Source: Bacillota bacterium (GTDB lineage Bacteria > Bacillota > Dethiobacteria > DTU022). From it: DNA of 14,845 bases. The notes beneath the pieces were generated by a model. That model searched no databases. It saw only the letters and a program-made list of their open reading frames with translations, and was not told where the DNA came from. This document shows, piece after piece, positions 12,570 through 14,845 of this stretch. The DNA lies in contig JAAZHP010000046.1 of NCBI GenBank assembly GCA_012510625.1, positions 1 through 14,845 on the forward strand. The letters run 5' to 3'. Every line of letters begins with the position of its first letter. Position 1 is the first letter of the stretch. Both the position numbers and the translations under genes were made by a program.

Positions 12570-13019
12570 ATGGGATCATCCCGTACATTCATGAAGCTGG
12601 AGATAGAAAGCCTCTCGGAAAATGAAGCCTTTGCCCGCGTGGTGGTGGCCGCTTTTGCGGCGCGCCTTGATCCCACGCTGGAAGAAATTAGCGATATCAA
12701 GACGGCGGTTTCCGAAGCGGTAACCAATGCCATCATTCATGCCTACGAGGACAAGGTCGGCCTCATCTGCATCAGATCTTACCTGGACGGGAATCTCCTT
12801 ACCGTTGAGGTGGAAGACTGGGGGATTGGTATTGACGACCTGGAGAAAGCTCGCGAACCGCTTTATACCAGCAAACCGGAACTGGATCGCTCCGGGATGG
12901 GTTTTACCATTATGGAAAATTTTATGGATGAGTTTAGCGTCCGCTCCGCCCCTGGGAAAGGGACCGTGGTGACCATGGTAAAGGAGATCCGCTCCAAGAG
13001 CAAAGTTAAGGAGAATTAG
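12570..13019 (+). CDS. spoIIAB: SpoIIAB, anti-sigma-F factor and serine kinase
   Basis: SpoIIAB holds sigma-F inactive in the predivisional cell and mother cell, and phosphorylates SpoIIAA using ATP. The 149-residue protein is a GHKL-type ATPase/kinase. The N box has E49 and N53 in AVSEAVTNAIIHAY, the G1 box has D83/G85/G87 in EDWGIGIDD, and SGMGFTIM (108-115) with GKGTVV forms the rest of the ATP lid. A strong AAAAGGAGG (12553-12561) precedes ATG 12570; ATG 12591 is an internal alternative closer to the Bacillus N-terminus but has no comparable ribosome site. It lies two bases after spoIIAA and five before sigF, consistent with coupled, roughly matched synthesis of the three partners. Confidence 0.97.
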   Translation: MGSSRTFMKLEIESLSENEAFARVVVAAFAARLDPTLEEISDIKTAVSEAVTNAIIHAYEDKVGLICIRSYLDGNLLTVEVEDWGIGIDDLEKAREPLYTSKPELDRSGMGFTIMENFMDEFSVRSAPGKGTVVTMVKEIRSKSKVKEN

Positions 13020-13024
13020 ACCTC

Positions 13025-13726
13025 ATGTCCGAGGAACAGATCCGGGAGCTGCTGCGGCGCTTCCAGGAGGGTGAAGAAGAAGCCGGAGAAACACTCTTCA
13101 GGCAGATGGAACCGCTGGTCAAAGCCTATGCCCTGAGGATGACCGGCCGGGCCGGGGAGCGGGATGATTATTTCCAGGCCGGGATGATGGGCCTGTTAAA
13201 GGCGGCGCAGCGCTTTAATCCGGCCCGGGGAGTAAAATTTATTACTTTCGCCCTATCCTGGATCGAAGGGGAGATGCGCCTTTACAGGCGCCGCACCGGC
13301 TTTCCGCTTAAAGTGAGCCGTTCCATGCTGGAGCAGTCCCGGCGGTTGAACAGTTGCCGCGAGCAGTTAATGCAAGCCCTGCATCGCGAGCCCACGGTGG
13401 GCGAAATTGCCGATGTCATGGGGATTGCTTCTGAAGATGTGGCCCTGGTGATGGAATCTTCCCTCCCCCTTGCTCCGCTGGAAGAGGAGGCGCTTGCGGA
13501 CGGGGAGGGAATGAGCGAGGAAGAGAAGCTGCTGGAGCGGCTTGCTCTCGGCGAAGGCATGATGAAGCTGACCCCCCTGGAGCGGCAGTTGATTGTGCTG
13601 CGTTTTTTTGATGAATTGACCCAGGCTGAAACGGCAGGGCGCCTGGCCCTATCACAGCGCCAGGTTTCACGGTTTGAAAAAAGGATTCTCCGGCAGCTGC
13701 GCTTTCACATGCAGCCGGAAGTCTGA
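13025..13726 (+). CDS. sigF: SigF (SpoIIAC), forespore-specific sigma factor
   Basis: Sigma-F is the first forespore-specific sigma factor and directs genes such as dacF. The 233-residue product has region 2 (about 29-90, including DYFQAGMMGLLKAAQRFNP and FITFALSWIEGEM), region 3 (about 95-150) and region 4 (about 180-228) with the helix-turn-helix LTQAETAGRLALSQRQVSRF. It is slightly shorter than B. subtilis SigF (255), mainly at the N-terminus. ATG 13025 follows AAGGAGAA (13008-13015). Third gene of spoIIA. Its downstream gap contains the sigma-G-type promoter of the next operon, so readthrough from spoIIA and a later forespore promoter could both feed the spoVA genes. Confidence 0.96.
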   Translation: MSEEQIRELLRRFQEGEEEAGETLFRQMEPLVKAYALRMTGRAGERDDYFQAGMMGLLKAAQRFNPARGVKFITFALSWIEGEMRLYRRRTGFPLKVSRSMLEQSRRLNSCREQLMQALHREPTVGEIADVMGIASEDVALVMESSLPLAPLEEEALADGEGMSEEEKLLERLALGEGMMKLTPLERQLIVLRFFDELTQAETAGRLALSQRQVSRFEKRILRQLRFHMQPEV

Positions 13727-13744
13727 AATCTGCCACCCCCGCCG

Positions 13745-13773
13745 GAATAAAAAATCCTCTTTACCGCATACTA
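13745..13773 (+). promoter_or_regulatory. Sigma-G-type promoter of the spoVA operon
   Basis: GAATA (13745-13749) is followed after 17 bp by CATACTA (13767-13773). The -10 is the exact sigma-G consensus (CATnHTA, most often CATACTA) and the -35 fits GHATR. The predicted transcript start is near 13780, about 29 nt before the ATG of the 55-residue membrane protein. spoVA is a classic sigma-G operon in B. subtilis. This is the best promoter match in the window. Confidence 0.8.
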
Positions 13774-13808
13774 AAATCGCACTGAAAATAGATTCTCTGG
13801 AGGGAATA

Positions 13809-13976
13809 ATGATTTCCTGGGGTGATGGCAAAGCCACGGCTGTATTTTTGTGGGCGGCTCTTTTATTTCTTATTTCCGGAATGGTGATCTACCTGCTCTT
13901 CTTCACTCCGCCGGAGCAGCCGCGCCGTTCATTACCCGTTCTGGCGAAATTGGAGCAAATCAGCACTCGCACATAA
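13809..13976 (+). CDS. Small single-pass membrane protein at the head of the spoVA operon
   Basis: I do not recognise this 55-residue protein. It has a short polar N-terminus (MISWGDGKAT), one strong transmembrane helix (about 10-31) and a basic, proline-containing C-terminal tail (about 32-55). ATG 13809 has GGAGGG (13799-13804) four bases upstream, and the gene lies about 29 nt after the predicted sigma-G transcript start, both good signs that it is real. It stands where Bacillus has spoVAA and spoVAB but is far too short to be either. It would be made in the late forespore together with dodecin and SpoVAC. Possible roles (assembly factor or modulator of the SpoVA channel) are speculation. 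Confidence 0.7.
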   Translation: MISWGDGKATAVFLWAALLFLISGMVIYLLFFTPPEQPRRSLPVLAKLEQISTRT

Positions 13977-14002
13977 ATCAACAAAAGAAGGAGGGTGCCT
14001 CA

Positions 14003-14215
14003 TTGACTACGGTTGCCAAGGTCATTGAACTGGTCGGTGAATCAGGTATCAGCTGGGATGACGCCGTGCGGAATGCCGTCAAGGAAGCGTCCAAAACAAT
14101 TGACGGGATTACGGGGGTTGAGCTGGTAAATTGCACCGCCAGCCTGGATAACGGGGAGATCAAAGAATATAAAGTGAACCTGAAAGTTGCTTTCGGCGTC
14201 CGGGAGGATCGCTAG
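14003..14215 (+). CDS. Dodecin family protein in the spoVA operon
   Basis: Dodecins are about 70-residue proteins that form hollow 12-subunit shells; several archaeal and bacterial members store flavins. This 70-residue product shows the family pattern: strand VAKVIELVGES, helix SWDDAVRNAVKEASKT (W18), and strands ending in YKVNLKVAFGV. The tryptophan that stacks on flavin in studied dodecins (W36 in Halobacterium) appears absent, the region reading GITGVELVNC, so flavin binding is doubtful. The TTG start at 14003 is supported by AAGGAGGGTG seven bases upstream. It lies between the small membrane gene and spoVAC with short gaps (26 and 16 bp), so it should be co-transcribed from the sigma-G-type promoter. 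Its role in spores is unknown. Confidence 0.88.
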   Translation: MTTVAKVIELVGESGISWDDAVRNAVKEASKTIDGITGVELVNCTASLDNGEIKEYKVNLKVAFGVREDR

Positions 14216-14231
14216 ATTAAAAGGAGAGGCC

Positions 14232-14687
14232 ATGCCTGCAGTTCCCGAAGAGCTTAATATTGGCTATGAGGAATACCGGGAGCTTGCGGAGAGGGAGAAG
14301 CCAGCTCCCCCGCTTGTTCGCAACGCGCTGACCGCTTTTATCAGCGGCGGCGCTATCTGTGTTCTCGGGCAGGCCATCCAGAACGGGTTTATCGCCCTGG
14401 GCTTGAATCCCGAGGATGCGGCCAACCCAACCGTGGCCGCAGTGATTTTACTGGCTTCGCTCTTGACCGGGCTGGGGCTTTTTGATCGCCTGGCCCGCTT
14501 TGCCGGAGCCGGTCTTGCCGTTCCCGTGACCGGATTTGCCAACTCGGTTACTTCGGCAGCGCTTGAGTTCAAAAAAGAGGGGCTGGTGCTGGGCATCGGC
14601 TCCAGGATGTTTTCGCTGGCCGGAACGGTGATTCTATTCGGCGTGATTACGGCCTTTGTTGTAGGGTTGATTTCGGCCATATTTTGA
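14232..14687 (+). CDS. spoVAC: SpoVAC, dipicolinic acid channel subunit
   Basis: SpoVAC is an inner-membrane subunit of the SpoVA complex, which moves dipicolinic acid into the developing spore and releases it at germination; SpoVAC itself has been reported to act as a mechanosensitive channel. The 151-residue product has about four hydrophobic segments (near 31-56, 66-84, 90-110, 125-150) and the family signature GAGLAVPVTGFANSV followed by ALEFKKEG. The length matches the family (about 150). ATG 14232 has AAAAGGAGAGG directly upstream. It lies between the dodecin gene and spoVAD. Clostridial spore-formers commonly have only the spoVAC-AD-AE core, consistent with the absence of spoVAA and spoVAB here. 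Confidence 0.96.
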   Translation: MPAVPEELNIGYEEYRELAEREKPAPPLVRNALTAFISGGAICVLGQAIQNGFIALGLNPEDAANPTVAAVILLASLLTGLGLFDRLARFAGAGLAVPVTGFANSVTSAALEFKKEGLVLGIGSRMFSLAGTVILFGVITAFVVGLISAIF

Positions 14688-14725
14688 GCAGCCGGTGCGC
14701 TATCGAAGAGAGCGGAGAAAAAACG

Positions 14726-14845
14726 ATGAGTCAAAAAGCGGGCCGGCAGAGTGTCCTGTTCGATCCTCCACCTTATTTGACTTCCGCTGCCACCGTGGTG
14801 GGACCGATGGAGGGAAGGGGCCCCCTGGGGGATGACTTTGATCTG
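14726..14845 (+). CDS. spoVAD: SpoVAD, N-terminal fragment cut by the window edge
   Basis: The first 40 codons fit the start of SpoVAD, a thiolase-fold protein on the spore inner membrane that binds dipicolinic acid during uptake. Recognisable are the opening QSVLFDPPPYLTSAATVVG and the following PMEGRGPLGDDFD, both at the expected distance from the start. ATG 14726 has AGCGGAG (14711-14717) eight bases upstream and lies 38 bp after spoVAC. The rest, normally about 300 more residues, is beyond the window. Confidence 0.9.
   Translation, partial: MSQKAGRQSVLFDPPPYLTSAATVVGPMEGRGPLGDDFDL

Overview
The window looks like about 15 kb of chromosome from an endospore-forming, moderately GC-rich Firmicute of the Clostridia type (Desulfotomaculum/Moorella/Pelotomaculum-like gene content; lineage is inferred from gene order and protein style only). 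Nearly every gene is either a core sporulation gene or a known chromosomal neighbour of one. The order nudF-spoIIM-xerD-deoB-dacF-spoIIAA-spoIIAB-sigF-spoVA is the Bacillus subtilis order with some genes missing. Non-ATG starts (GTG, TTG) are common. No tRNA, rRNA, CRISPR array, transposase or phage gene was seen.

Layout. Minus strand, 83-2256: spo0A, the master response regulator, lies downstream of spoIVB, the forespore-secreted signalling protease. Plus strand, 2405-5980: a tightly packed set of a SteA-like protein, a SteB/MctB-like membrane protein, a family 2 glycosyltransferase and a divergent polyprenyl-phosphate sugar-1-phosphate transferase, which looks like a little-studied envelope module. 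Plus strand, 6072-10554: a DUF3866 protein, the ADP-ribose pyrophosphatase NudF, the engulfment protein SpoIIM, the tyrosine recombinase XerD and phosphopentomutase DeoB. Plus strand, 10646-11824: the sporulation D,D-carboxypeptidase DacF. A 377-bp intergenic region (11825-12201) then holds a MITE-like element, a second palindromic repeat and the control region of the spoIIA operon. Plus strand, 12202-13726: spoIIAA, spoIIAB and sigF. Plus strand, 13809 to the right edge: a 55-residue membrane protein, a dodecin, spoVAC and the first 40 codons of spoVAD.

Regulation can be read directly from the DNA. A sigma-H-type promoter overlapping a 0A box precedes spo0A. A 0A box followed by a sigma-H-type promoter precedes spoIIAA. 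A sigma-F-type promoter precedes dacF, a sigma-G-type promoter with an exact CATACTA -10 precedes the spoVA genes, and a weaker sigma-G-type match precedes spoIVB. Together these outline the cascade Spo0A/sigma-H, then SigF, then sigma-G within one locus.

Most unusual points: (1) a dodecin and a 55-residue membrane protein sit at the head of the predicted sigma-G spoVA transcript; (2) the SteB/MctB-like gene has no canonical start codon in the frame that encodes its membrane anchor; (3) the sugar-phosphate transferase lacks several residues typical of MraY/WecA enzymes; (4) the DUF3866 frame runs 278 bp into nudF; (5) a 127-bp inverted-repeat element separates dacF from spoIIA.
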